From NCBI GenBank assembly GCA_034766995.1, contig CM068321.1, positions 10,439,026 to 10,503,025 on the forward strand: a stretch of DNA of 64,000 nt, given 5' to 3'. The DNA is from Acanthacorydalis orientalis. Lineage: Eukaryota > Arthropoda > Insecta > Megaloptera > Corydalidae. Below, in pieces: positions 45,933 through 57,626 of the stretch. Below the pieces are notes generated by a model. That model was given only the letters and a program-made list of their open reading frames with translations. It did no database searches and had not been told where the DNA came from. Positions within the stretch are counted from its first letter, which is position 1. Each line of letters begins with the position of its first letter. The position numbers and the translations under genes are program-made.

Positions 45933-46570
45933 ACATGGTTTAAACGTTTATAAATAAATAGACCGACGCCGCACGTACACTCATATATCGCAATAAACGT
46001 ATATAAATGTATAAGAGATCGTGTAAAACACGCAATGAATTGCAGTCTGTGCGACGGATGCGTAGCCAGTTGCATCATCCGTCGTGATCCTTGTTCATCT
46101 TGTGTAGTGCGTCCGAGCGAGAGCACGTTCGACACACTCATTGCCACAAACATAAAATGGCACGCGTCAACTCTCTCTCGCACACACAATGTCCACATAT
46201 ATACACTGTGCGGAATTCTTTTCGAAACAGCGGCGACGGCGAAGCTTTGCGGTACGGCGTTAACAACCTCAATAGCCCGGAAAATTAAACGAGCGGGATT
46301 TTATTTACAGATCCGTGGTTCCGGCAGAGAGAGCCGCCGTCGCCGCCTCCTGACCCGCCGACACTTCTCGATTGTATCGCATCACCGCACGTTCGTCAGA
46401 ACCGTCGTCGAAACGACGCGATACAGAGAGGGCGCCGGTCGACACCGGCGTCGTTTCTTCAATGACCGCACATTCCCACCACCCACCCTCATTCTATACT
46501 CTTAACTGGATTTCAATCGGCCGGATGTTAAAAATCCACGCCGCTTGCATTCACATTGACTGTAAATAAA
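45930..46570. other. CpG-rich island with longest GC-rich frame (156 codons)
   Basis: The block grades from ACCGACGCCGCACGTACACT to the very GC-rich AGAGAGAGCCGCCGTCGCCG (46325) and GAGGGCGCCGGTCGACACCG (46428). Plus frame 46035-46505 (156 residues: Cys-rich start MNCSLCDGCVASCIIRR, Arg-rich end) is opposed by minus 45929-46198 and overlapped by plus 46091-46288 and 46372-46569, so openness has no weight. TTTTATTTACAG at 46298-46309 is a passable 3' splice site before the GC-richest part, which could make this a first or second exon. No domain. Confidence 0.45.
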
Positions 46571-46600
46571 TAAATAACGACGGGCTTATTTCGTCTTTTC

Positions 46601-46642
<42 letters not shown>

Positions 46643-47048
46643 ATTTTAATCTGAATTCTATTCATCGGATAAACATATTCGACTTAGACGCACTTTCACT
46701 TCGTACACCAGAATATCTTTCGAATATAAACAAAACGAATATATAATCTTTCTTCATCTGTCGGCTTTGAATCGATAGTCAGTCAGTCAGTCAAAGGAAA
46801 GCGCACGGTATAAACGGTAATCGTTTATCGTCGTCGAGATCGTAATTCGTGTCGGGTTTATGTAGCGTGCTTCTTATTTTTAAAGACGCGTCTTTTTTAT
46901 CTAATTGACCTTTTAGCTTTTTAATGAAAGCTGAAAGAGAACGAGCAACACGTGAAAGTTTTATTCACTGATAACTGGGATGAGAGTCGGTAGTTGGTGA
47001 ATTTTATAGTAATACATTTCATTCCTTAGTATATATACATTTATGTAT

Positions 47049-47110
<62 letters not shown>

Positions 47111-47165
47111 CTAGAGTATATTAATGTTTCGCGTGTATCAATATAAATGGACGTTGTTTTAATGG
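46571..47165. other. Mixed DNA with (TA)n at 46602-46639 and 47051-47108
   Basis: Modest CpG content around 46770-46870 (GGCTTTGAATCGATAGTCAG, TCGTCGTCGAGATCGTAATT), flanked by TA tracts. No coding. Confidence 0.45.
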
Positions 47166-47340
47166 AATTACTATAATTTTTGAAGAGAAATTAAATTTTC
47201 AAGGCCGAGACGAAAAAGTGTAACGGAATTTTTTATGACGTGGAGGAGGGAGTGGAAAGAGGGGTAGAGAGCCATCCTCTCTCTGAGAGAGGATGACTCA
47301 TGCTTAAACTGCAGAAACGAGCGATGACTTAGTTAACATT
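47166..47340. repeat. Dispersed repeat (AAGGCCGAGACG) plus GAGA-rich hairpin
   Basis: Shares AAATTTTCAAGGCCGAGACG and TTATGACGTGG with 26305-26400. It continues into an inverted CATCCTCTCTCTGAGAGAGGATG at 47272-47294, an uninterrupted 11-bp-arm stem with almost no loop. No coding. Confidence 0.55.
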
Positions 47341-47597
47341 GTCACTTCGTTCATAGATATGACTGTTGCACAATCCCAGTTATTTGGTTCGACGGGTACA
47401 GCGTTCTGTGAATTCTGCTCTGCTGAGTGTAAAATGGAAAACATTTTCAATTGTTGCGATTTACATTTCGATAACTTCAAAACTGACAATCCAAAATATG
47501 CATTTCATATTTCAGTTATCAAAAGCCCGTAGTATTAATTGTACCAATTGAATCCCCACTAGAAGTAGTCATTTCCTCTTCTAAATATTAGCATATA

Positions 47598-47826
47598 TAG
47601 TTGATTCAATGATATGATTCAACTTAGGCTTCCACTAGAAAGATTTTTTTGAAAAAACGCAAAAATTAAAAGAAAACATTATTCTCCAGTTAGTATTTTA
47701 GTTCAATTGCATTTTAATATTTAATTGAACTAAAGTACTAAATAAATAATAACATGTCTTTTTTAACCCCTGCGCACCCTTTTAACTCTTCTATGTGGAT
47801 GCCTAAATTGAATCATCCCTATATAA
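47598..47826 (-). mobile_element. Palindromic MITE, copy 2
   Basis: Reverse orientation relative to copy 1. Read on the minus strand it runs GGATGATTCAATTTAGGCAT, GGGTGCGCAGGGGTTAAAAA, CATGTTATTATTTATTTAGT and on to TTTCTAGTGGAAGCCTAAGT, following copy 1 across its whole length. The central AGTACTTTAGTTCAATTAAA / TTGCATTTTAATATTTAATTG-type arms fold back. TA-rich DNA flanks both ends. Confidence 0.8.
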
Positions 47827-47936
47827 TAAAGGTAGACTTATTGTATGTAAGACAATTCTGATAAATTTCCAAGACAAATCTGAAGATTTCTATAAATAAA
47901 TCATACGCTTGAAAGAGATTTCATCTTTTTCTAATA

Positions 47937-47941
<5 letters not shown>

Positions 47942-47978
<37 letters not shown>
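47942..47978. repeat. (TA)n microsatellite
   Basis: Pure TA tract. Confidence 0.95.
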
Positions 47979-47981
<3 letters not shown>

Positions 47982-48607
47982 TATTCAGCGTTTTAAATTA
48001 AAAAATAATTTAAAAAATGCAATTGCAAAATAATACTTTTATTAAAAATAAGTGTTACAGTAAATAAATGACTTGATCTATGCGAATATTATGAGTCATG
48101 TGCGTGTTTATTTCTACTATGACCAGTTTCACTTTTTATTACTTTCAAGTAGATTTCGACTATATAGTTTAAGATCTATTTGAAATAAATCATAAGAGAA
48201 ACGAATTTACACGTGCTATATAAGATTTTTTTGGAAGACTGAAAAATATGTACACAGGAAAATTCCAAAAAATGAAAATAAATTAATATATATATATAAC
48301 AGATTTTATGTTTCTGAGAAAAATATTTTTGAATTAATAATGTATAGCTTTTCTTCTTGTCAAATATTCTTCTTGGTGTTCGATTATATCTGAAAAATAA
48401 AGAAAAACATCATTTTATTCAATATTTATTTTATAGACAATGAAATAATGTACAGATATGCGAGATGAATGTATTAAATTGTTATAAAATATATTAATTT
48501 AACAACATGATTATAAAAAATTGCTTTAAATAAAAAAGGTGAAAAATCTTGTGATTCAGTTATTACTTTAAAATTACACTTTTTTCTACTAATAAACTCT
48601 CTTTCTT

Positions 48608-48609
<2 letters not shown>
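47979..48609. other. AT-rich stretch, nothing recognised
   Basis: No frame or repeat of note. Confidence 0.55.

Positions 48610-48693
<84 letters not shown>
48610..48693. repeat. (TA)n-(TG)n microsatellite
   Basis: About 67 bp of TA followed by a TG run. Confidence 0.97.
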
Positions 48694-48695
<2 letters not shown>

Positions 48696-49288
48696 ATAGA
48701 ATGTGTGTATTAAATAAGTAAGTAACCGAGGATGTGTAATAAAAACCATTTTAATGAAGAAATCACTATTCACTTGATTTGATTAACTTACTTCTGCATG
48801 TTATTCGATCTAATAAGAGATTCATTACTTTTAGAGATAATAAACTTATCACTGTTACGTCTGGAATAAATTCGAAATAAATAATAAATTTTGTATCAAT
48901 ACGATTTTTTTATGGAAACTTTTATTGGTTTCAGTTCATACGGACTGATCGAAGATGATCACTTGGTTTTTTTGGATTATACTTGAAAAATCATATTTCA
49001 CTACAAGTAATATACATTTTTTTATGTTTTCATGTTATAAGTTGTTTAATTAAATTATAAATAAAAATATCTTGTATAGTATCTTCGTTTTGGGATGATA
49101 GTGTTAACAAATCGATAACATTTAATTTTTATACAATTATGGAGATTTATTATTTGATTTTTTTCTATTTGCACTCAAATGTATCTACCTTGGATTATTT
49201 TGATTTTTATAATATAAAGTTAGGGACATTTTTTAATAAACGATATATAAAGGAGTCGTTCCAACTTAGAATGTTAATGGGACATAAC
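48694..49288. other. AT-rich stretch, nothing recognised
   Basis: Frame plus 49139-49378 runs into the MITE and has no domain. Confidence 0.5.
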
Positions 49289-49457
49289 AGTTACATACAT
49301 ACATTATTCAATTTAAGCTTCCACATAAAAGTATTTAAAAAAATCCGAAAAATTAAAGAAAATCATGTTATTTATTAATTTATTCCGATTCTTTTAATAC
49401 TTTAATGTAGAATCCTAAATTGAATTACCCTCTCTCTCTCTCTATTTATCTATCTAA

Positions 49458-49525
<68 letters not shown>
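49289..49525. mobile_element. Palindromic MITE, short copy 3, with (CT)n(TA)n tail
   Basis: ATTCAATTTAAGCTTCCACATA at 49300 and TTAATGTAGAATCCTAAATTGAATTACCCT at 49401-49430 are the two ends of the MITE. The centre (about 110 bp) is shorter than in copies 1 and 2 and pairs AAAAATCCGAAAAATT with AATTTATTCCGATTC. CTCTCT and TA repeats follow to 49525. Confidence 0.7.
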
Positions 49526-49530
<5 letters not shown>

Positions 49531-50020
49531 TGTAGTGTTAGTAAATACACAGAAAATATGAAGCTTTGATATTGTTTTACAAATAATTATTTGTTTTTTA
49601 AACGACTAGAAGAAAACAAATCCAGACTTTATATTTTAATCATTGAATTCATAGTTTAGTAATGTTTTTTAATACTTCTCCCCATTCAATATCTTAATGT
49701 GTATTTATTTTATCGAATTTTATACTGCTGTCGTTTATTAAAATACTGCGATTTACTGAAGTCCAATTTAACAATTATCTCTTAAGAAAAATATTTTAAT
49801 ATAAGGTTTTTTTAATATATGAAAAAGTTTCAATATTATACGAAATAAATCTAAAATCCGAAAAGGTTTCACAACTCTATAAAATGAATTAATATTATGT
49901 GTGTATTCAAGTATAAATATCGATTGAAATCAGGAATGTAATTAAGAACCCTTGACCTATCCGTTAATAGCTATTTATATTGACTATACTTTGAAAATAT
50001 ACCCAGTTACTATTTTGAAA
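49526..50020. other. AT-rich stretch, nothing recognised
   Basis: No frame or repeat of note. Confidence 0.55.
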
Positions 50021-50470
50021 TAATGTATATATGTGTGTCGCTATTATATTGTAAAATAACGAACACCTGTATATGCATCAACACGTGTTTGTATCGGTGT
50101 GTCAGTGTGATTGTGTGTACAGAGAGTGAGTATAAGTTTCGGAAACGGAACCGGTGGCGTCGACAGGCCGCCGGGGAGCGAGCGTCCGCTTTAAAACAAT
50201 TACACACCAACCGCTGCCACCAACCAACCACCACCAATCATCCATCATGTTACGTTATCGACGTTGGCAGACGACGCCGAGTACAACGGCAACGAACGCG
50301 TGTGTATGGAAGAGAAGAGATCGTACGGCGGCCACGAAGAACGTGTATCTCTTTACCGCACACACGCCTCAACTCATTTTCATATATTAACGCGTATGTA
50401 GACTGGTGTGTTTTTTATTTTATATATTTTTTGAATACGGTCTATTCGATCCGACGACATAGATAATGTA
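50021..50470. other. CpG-rich island
   Basis: CGGTGGCGTCGACAGGCCGC and CGACGACGCCGAGTACAACG within AT-rich flanks. Plus frame 50023-50466 (147 residues) is Thr/Arg/His-rich without a domain, and frames on the other strand overlap it. GTTACGTTATCGACGTTGG near 50248 includes an ATG context (CATCATGTTACG), but nothing extends it into a gene. Confidence 0.42.
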
Positions 50471-50884
50471 CTTAGGGGAGAAACAAGGACTGTACTTTTT
50501 TATCTTCTTAACTTTAAAACGAGATATACAGCGCATGTACACAGACACAAATACACACACACACACACATATACATATATATATATAAGTACTGAAAACA
50601 AAAGATTCTCTGTAATATAAGTTAATCTTGTAAACTACTTACTGAGTATTAAAAAACATTAAAAGTTCGGAAGACTACGAGGAAAAAGCGTTGTGTTCTA
50701 AATTTTGAAATATACTTAAATATTTATTACTAGTATATAAATAAAGAATAAATTATCTGAAGTTATATTTTTTATAGATTAATTTATGCAATAATCACAA
50801 ATGTTATTAACTAAATTCACTTACATAGAAAAATGCATTAATGTTTAATCAACTTATATATATATATATATATATGTATAAATA

Positions 50885-50934
<50 letters not shown>

Positions 50935-51236
50935 ATTCAATGAATGAATGAATATTTGGGTTTTTAAGGCATGTCTATAATTGATCATTATCATATGAAT
51001 AACATTTTCACTATCCTCGATTGTATATTTAACTGTAAAATTAGCTCTTAATCAAACATATACCAATAAAGTGTTGACTCGCTTAAAACAATAATTTTAA
51101 TAACACAACACAATAGGAACTAAACTGCTAAAATAATTGAACTTTAATGTAACTACACAAACAAATATGATAAAGTAGCATCTCGTAGCTGTACAGAGTT
51201 AAAGATTTAGAACACATTGATTATATAAGTAAGTTT
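50471..51236. other. AT-rich stretch with (TA)n at 50856-50929
   Basis: (CA)n run at 50550-50570 and TA tracts, followed by GATTCAATGAATGAATGAAT. No gene. Confidence 0.5.
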
Positions 51237-51455
51237 GCACTATACATAAAAGGTTAATATTTAAATATGTTTCTCTAGTTTTCTTGTAGAAAAACCTATT
51301 GTATATGTATGTGTGTGTATGTATATATATATATATATAGTATCAAAAATCTCTGCTCAATGAAATAATCTTCATATATCTCCTTTTGTTAGTTGAAGTA
51401 TTATTTATTCCTTCCAGCAATGAACAAATTGATAAAAATTTTTTATTAGTTTATG
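51237..51455. repeat. Direct duplication, copy 1 (partner 52258-52495)
   Basis: CACTATACATAAAAGGTTAA, then TATGTTTCTCTAGTTTTCTTGTAGAAAAACCTATTGTATAT, a short TA tract, and ATCTCTGCTCAATGAAATAATCTTC ... AGTATTATTTATTCCTTCCAG. The same order and text return about 1.02 kb downstream. The internal TA tract is about 18 bp here and longer in copy 2. Confidence 0.85.
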
Positions 51456-51753
51456 TAAGGATATACAGATTTTGTTGCAGTTCAATGATAATATTGTTTA
51501 TTGTTAGGAAAAAATAATACCAGAAAACAAGAAAAAATTAAAATATGCGGTAGAAATTTCTATTTATTATGAATACTTCAGATGATTTAAATATTGAAAA
51601 AATTTTCAAGTGTGAAGCAATATAAAATAATGTGAAAATATATAATAATAATTGAAATACTTTTAGATAATTAATACTAAAGAAAAGTTTATTGATAAAA
51701 TAAACAAAAAGTACACGACTGTTAAAATACTTATATAATCTCTCTGTCTCCCC

Positions 51754-51796
<43 letters not shown>

Positions 51797-52257
51797 AACA
51801 ATTATTTCATATTTAAACATATAAAATAATTATTATACATTATTACTTAATTATATAAACAGTTCAATATTTTTTATATTTTTCAAAACATTAATCAATA
51901 TGGAATGGACTTTTACAAACTTTGCATATATATATATACTATTTTGTGTTCCGAACATATTCGGAAGTTCTAAAGAATTAGTTTAAGGAGGTTTACTTCA
52001 AAAATCCCAAAGGCTATTAAGCAAATCCGGAAGTTCTTATAGAATAGACACTAGGAGGTGCATTAGTTTCCATTTGTTCTTCAATATCAAGTATAGTATC
52101 TACTAGCTGGTATCTATTACATATCTGTAAGTTTGAGAAAAAATCAATGAAATTGGAAATGTATGTTAAATATAAACTAATAAACAACAATTTACTTCGT
52201 TCACTTTTTAACTTTCTATAAACTTAAAATATTAAGAAAGGTATTGATCCTTAAAGT
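51456..52257. other. AT-rich spacer between duplication copies
   Basis: Contains a (CT)n(TA)n array at 51739-51795 and, at 51950-52090, a short block with a repeated TTCGGAAGTTCTAAAGAA / ATCCGGAAGTTCTTATAGAA motif about 70 bp apart. No gene. Confidence 0.5.
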
Positions 52258-52320
52258 CTACACTGTACATAAAATGTTATCATTTAAGTATGTTTCTCTA
52301 GTTTTCTTGTAGAAAAACCT

Positions 52321-52365
<45 letters not shown>

Positions 52366-52495
52366 GTATGGTTGTATATATATATATACCGTATCAGTAA
52401 TCTCTGCTCAATGAAATAATCTTCTTATTAGTTTAAGTATTATTTATTCCTTCCAGGAATGAACAGATTGATAAACTGTTTGTTTATTAGTTTAT
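52258..52495. repeat. Direct duplication, copy 2
   Basis: Matches 51237-51455. The internal TA array expanded to about 60 bp with ATGTATGGTTGTATAT interruptions (52326-52388). Confidence 0.85.
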
Positions 52496-53337
52496 CATTC
52501 TCAAAAATTTTTAATGGTATAAGATATTTAATGAAATCAAAAAAGAAAGAAAGCTTAGAATATAATTTTTAAAAATGTGTATTTCTTTTCAACATATTTA
52601 CATTTTTTTCAAAATATAACAAGTTCTTATATTCTATTGATGAAAAAAATGGCATTTGTTCTTCCAGTCAATCTTTCACAATTTTTATTATTATTTTACA
52701 TCGACGATCAGGTCTATATCTTTAATTTCCTTAAAAATGATAAGTTTGTTTAAAATTTTAACTAGGTCTTCTATTGAGTTGTTAATATCAGCAAATAAAA
52801 AAAATATCATTAACAATCGACCTAGACAAAACTCACTAGTTAGAGAATACTGTTATAAATATGCAAAATATCCTAGTAGAGCTTTGTATGTTCAGTCGTC
52901 CGATTTTATGGATTTATTGCTAGTGTCGTATTGACACTAGAAAAAAGTAAAATACGTAATTCAATAACTATTTGCACCCTGTGTTACATTCCTTTTGTTA
53001 TTCGCATCATCGTCCGAAAAAACTGCACGTTCGTCAATCACACATTCCATCCGTTCTTCACATCGTCGGACAACTTTGTCACATTTTTACGACGAATATT
53101 TGTAAAATAGATGCAACAGACATTGATGTATATACACAAAGATGTGGACGATCAAATTTAGAGCTGATGTCTTCTTTCTCCGTTCGAGAAGAATGTGTAT
53201 CTGAAATTATATGTCAGCTATTACTACTATTATTATTATGTTTACGTGCATTTAAGAATATTAGAAAAAAAGTTTTTTTTTTTTCTTATTCGATACGTAA
53301 GAGTCGATTTTATATATGGATATGCTTGCATATGTGT
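52496..53337. other. AT-rich to mixed stretch, no gene
   Basis: A somewhat less AT-rich block at 52970-53215 (CGCATCATCGTCCGAAAAAA, CATCGTCGGACAACTTTGTC, GATGTGGACGATCAAATTTA) lies in plus frame 52972-53505, which then runs into the TA tract. No domain. Confidence 0.45.
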
Positions 53338-53397
53338 GTATATATATATATATCTATATACATATATCATCATATATATATATATATATATATATAT
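53338..53397. repeat. (TA)n microsatellite with interruptions
   Basis: TA tracts separated by TCTATATACATATATCATCA. Confidence 0.93.
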
Positions 53398-53712
53398 GTT
53401 CGCTTCCTATATTATTATGAATATTTAATATCTATCTATCTGTATTCAAAATTTGTTTGTAAAATGTTTGATATAATTACAATATTAAAAAGTTGTATTT
53501 CCTAAATATAAACAATAATACAATATGGCAGTGTCATAATAAATATTAAGAGATTTGTAAGTGATTGGGCAAAAATTATTACCAGTGGCACTAAACATAA
53601 ACAAATATAGAATTATTCGGTATTGACAAATATATTTTATTTGTTATACAAAAATGATTTTTTTTCACATCCTGCAAATCAAAAAAGTTATTATTATTGC
53701 ACGTGTATTTAT

Positions 53713-54465
53713 TTAGTTGATAGAAAAATAATTACGCTTTACGAGCCTCAAATTCATATACATTTTTCTTTTTTTTGATTTTCTTCTGTTATAATTGGCC
53801 CGGAACTATTGCATGACTGACGCCTAACTTTTGTGCAAACTCTCGAATTGTTGGACTTGGATCTTTTTTTTAGATATTTGAAGGATACTTATATGTGGTT
53901 CTATATACATGGAATATTGGTACAGTTCCACGAGGCTTTAAAACCTTGAAAACTTGTATATTACTTGTAGATTTTGTTTTTATCATGAGATTATTGAAGC
54001 GGATTCTTATCATGAGTGTCTAATATCTGGAGAAAAAAGGGTTTGATTCTGATTCAACTAAGGCATTTAGTTGGTTACTATGAAATGAAAAATTACTCCC
54101 ACTACCTCCTTCGTCTTTGAGGCTCTCGTCCTCAGCACGAAATTTTTGGAACAACCATTGCACCGTACGTACTTTAACAGCACTCACACCAAAAGTATCG
54201 TTTAGTTTATGAGCAGTTTCTGCTGCTTTACTACCTGTTCTGAACGTATAAAAAATGCCCTTATTTGCTCCTTTTCCATCTTTAATTCAATAACCAAATT
54301 TAAAGCAAAATTAATAATAAAACCAACTCGATGTTACCAAAATACGAACCGAAAAATGCACTTTAAAATGATATTAACATGAATACAATGAAATGACACT
54401 TTCACAGAAAAAATAAAGTTAGAATTTAGAAAACAAAAACCACAATTATTTTCCTACCCAACTAA
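53713..54465 (-). mobile_element. Deleted cecropia-like mariner, copy H, with a 180-bp insert
   Basis: 3' TIR TTAGTTGATAGAAAAATAAT at 53713 and 5' TIR at 54465 (CCTACCCAACTAA, TA flank). On the minus strand the N-terminal region starts near 54274 (MEKEQIRAFFI), with FGVSAVKVRTVQWLFQKFRA and EDESLKDEGGSGS. The shared deletion junction is present (AAATGTATATGAATTTGAGG). An unrelated stretch of about 180 bp (53861-54042) interrupts it between the GTTGGACTTGG and TTCTGATTCAAC segments. The 5' 180 bp are nearly identical to copy A and share its flank, because both are arms of one inverted duplication. The rest is more diverged. Confidence 0.85.
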
Positions 54466-54870
54466 TACTTCTGCCTTAGAACGAATATAATTTCATCATA
54501 TGAATAATTACAACATTTATAATGTTAAAATTCTGAGCACCATATTCTATCTTCGTTACTATTAAGTATGGGCGATTTTCGATATTTGAAAAATGTTATA
54601 TATATATATATATATATATATAAGATAAAGTCAATGAATAATGAACATAAATATTGTCTTTATTATCCATATAAAATAATTGCAAAATATTTTGTCATCA
54701 TCGATAGTGAGGGTTAGATAGAAAGAAATGCAGGCAATTAAGAATAAAGATATCTGAAGTCCATATATATGAATCTTGTTTTATTTCAATTGAGTACTAG
54801 TGCAGCGTTGTATCTGTCTTTTAATTACATAACAAAAAAATACTTGAAACAAAATAAAAACATTTAATAG
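54466..54870 (-). repeat. Inverted duplication, right arm (partner 2732-3133)
   Basis: Reverse complement of 2732-3133 with few differences (for example TTCTGAGCACC here against the complement of GGTGCTGAGAC). Ends at CATTTAATAGAA, where it joins a mariner 5' end (54869-55047), whereas the partner is joined to unrelated AT-rich DNA. Confidence 0.88.
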
Positions 54871-55047
54871 AACCCCAATTTAAAGCAAAATTAATAATAA
54901 AATCAAAGTCGATGTTACTAAAATACAGACCGAAAAATTCACTTTAAAATGATGTTAATATAAAAATAATGAAATTACAGTTTCAGTGCAAAAATTAAGG
55001 TCAGAATTCAGAAAAAAAACACCGCAATTATGTACCTACCAACTTAA
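54869..55047 (-). mobile_element. Solo 5' end of a cecropia-like mariner
   Basis: CCCAATTTAAAGCAAAATTAATAATAAAATC to CTACCAACTTAATA is the 5' untranslated region and 5' TIR only, in the same orientation as copy H. It stops just before the transposase start codon, exactly at the end of the duplicated block, so recombination between two mariner copies is likely. Confidence 0.82.
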
Positions 55048-55325
55048 TATAAGATTATAAAAAATATAAATAAAAAAAAAATGTTAACAGGTGGTGGAAT
55101 GTGTGAAACAAGAATTTGTGAAAGTGAATTCAACCAGAGTGTTAGTTATATTGTGAATTATTTCAATATTATATTTTTGTATCATGAGGTGATCAGATTC
55201 GATCCAATTGCGTAAGATGTAAAATTTTTCATAAATATAAATAAATAAATATTATTTTAGATAATATATTATATTTATAATATCTTGTGGGATTCGGACA
55301 TACACTATCTAAACAAAATTGAACG
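55048..55325. other. AT-rich stretch, possible palindromic-repeat end
   Basis: GTGAAAGTGAATTCAACCAGAGTGTTAG near 55118 resembles the terminal text of the palindromic repeat. No gene. Confidence 0.4.
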
Positions 55326-55720
55326 TAAATCGACAAGAGTACGAAATCGGGTCATTGGAAAGTACTGTGGCAAAATATCTAAGTACATGCACGGACGCAC
55401 TCACGGAAGTAATGTCCTACGTGCACACATGTTGCTTGTGCATGTGGGGTGATCGTGGCGACGACGTTGATTAAGGTTGTCGCTGTCTTGCCGGATATTG
55501 ACATCCGAATTGTTGACGCGGCCTGGCGCCTCGACGCTTTATGGCCTCGCACTCTCGGTGTTCGCTTTTGTCAGTCCATGGTTGCGCGTACGCTTTGATG
55601 AAAACCGACACCGAACGACGATACAACTATCTATATACATAGATATGTATAAACACACTCACATACATCCTCGTATGCACATACTAAGTTCAATGAACTA
55701 AATTGTAATGAACTAGGTAG
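55326..55720. other. CpG-rich island
   Basis: ACGGACGCACTCACGGAAGT, GATCGTGGCGACGACGTTGA and GCGGCCTGGCGCCTCGACGC lie in an AT-rich setting. Plus frame 55477-55701 (74 residues) has no domain. Candidate regulatory or exon DNA. Confidence 0.42.
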
Positions 55721-56076
55721 TAGATTGGACACGATGCAATTTCCTTATATACTCGCAATCCAGCGATTCGTTCAATTTATTGTGCATACAACTCGGAATT
55801 GTTATTTATTTATTTTTATCCAATAATCTGTTTTTTTCCTATCAAATGATTTTTATTGACATTATATTTTACTAACGCAAAAAAATACTTACTCTTGATA
55901 CGATATACACATTAAATATTTAAACTAGTGAACATATATAAAAATATATGTAAATAATAAGGGTATTCACGACGTTGGTGTATACGCTCGTATAATCTAT
56001 ACTTTTTGTACTTTTAGTCAGTTTCGTAGCATCATATATGAATTTGCTTTTACGCTTATGTATAATTTTATCTTCG

Positions 56077-56126
<50 letters not shown>

Positions 56127-57153
56127 GAATATTGTACCTGAACATTTCAATATTTACACACACAAATATATTATTAAACTGTATGTTCGATTATATTTTT
56201 TTTATTCGCCATTCATTATTATTATTACTAATATTATTACTATTCATTATTATTACAGAAGTATACTGGATACACGCCACAACCAACCATCGTGAAGAAT
56301 TAAGTTCGAAAAGGATACGTTATAAACATCTATTTACCAATCTGGTAAGTTCTATTAGTAATTCATTATATTTTGTATATAAATCTGTATTATAATATTT
56401 GGTACATAAATAGACAAAAATGAATTCTCTCTAGATAATTTAGAATATTTTAAAGAAACCAGTCACAATATTTTCTGTTTTATAAACAGTCAGCGTAATT
56501 TAATAAAATATTAATTGTAATTCTTAAATATTGGTAATTTATTGAATTTACTTCAGCTATTATTACTTCCTTATAGTTTAACATGGTGAAAATCACACTT
56601 CAAATGTAGTACATTGTCATTTGGTCGTAGGATATATAGTTATTTGATCCCATTCCTATATTATTATCTCTTTTAGTCTTTCATGTTATCTCCAAATCAT
56701 AATCGCTACATCTAATCACGTTATTTTTCACAAATAATGAGTTACTTTTCTTATTCTTCGATGATAGACTTTATAATTGACAGACACAAAACTACAGATT
56801 ATTTAATGAGAAAATGACATTCTTACAAATTATATTATCTCACTAACGTACTTAACACCTGTCGTAATAAAATTTCTAAGAGTAAATAATTACATACAGG
56901 AGCTTCAGGCATAATTAATTATATTCATTTTATGTATACTAGTCTAAGAAATATTTGCCTAGGCTATTATTAAACTATTTTTATTAGATTGTTGCTGGAT
57001 CGTGAGACTTAAATACTCTTCCATACAACCTAACTTTTACTATGGAATACAAATTTATTTTTTTTACTGAATCAAAATCTAATCTTCAGCACCTTAAAGT
57101 TCTCTTTTAACTTTAATTTCCGTATATTTAGTACTACGGTTGTATTATACAAG

Positions 57154-57218
<65 letters not shown>

Positions 57219-57626
57219 TTAAAATGATAGGTGGACAATTTTGAAACTGAATGGAAAAATTAACTATTTATTTCTTGAGGAACTTTTCTCTCACAATATT
57301 TTTGTTGATGATACGAATATTTCATAAAGGTTGCCTTTGATATTGACTTGTATAGAAAGTGTGTTTTGTTAAAAAAAATATTTCTCTGGGAAGCACAAAA
57401 ATTGTATATTTTTTAAGAAATTAAATAAATCTATTGAAAAAGAAATCACAAAATTTACTTTGCTTTGTGTTGAAATCGAGTGCTTTGAAGAACACTTACT
57501 TTATTTAGTCATTCATATAGCCTCTCATCAGTTCAAAATACAAATATTGTTTGTATGTTGTGTGACAAGTATACATTTAACGACTATTAAATACACACAC
57601 AGTTATATATATATATATATATATAC
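55721..57626. other. AT-rich stretch with (TA)n at 56083-56123, 57153-57214 and 57606-57626
   Basis: No open frame with a domain and no transposon coding was recognised. Short blocks at 56260-56345 (ATACACGCCACAACCAACCA) are less AT-rich. The last TA tract is the insertion target of the mariner that follows. Confidence 0.5.

Noticed and set aside
46035..46505. 156-codon frame with Cys-rich start
   Set aside because: Lies in a CpG-rich island where stops are rare on both strands. Three other frames overlap. No recognised cysteine-domain spacing. Kept only as a possible exon.
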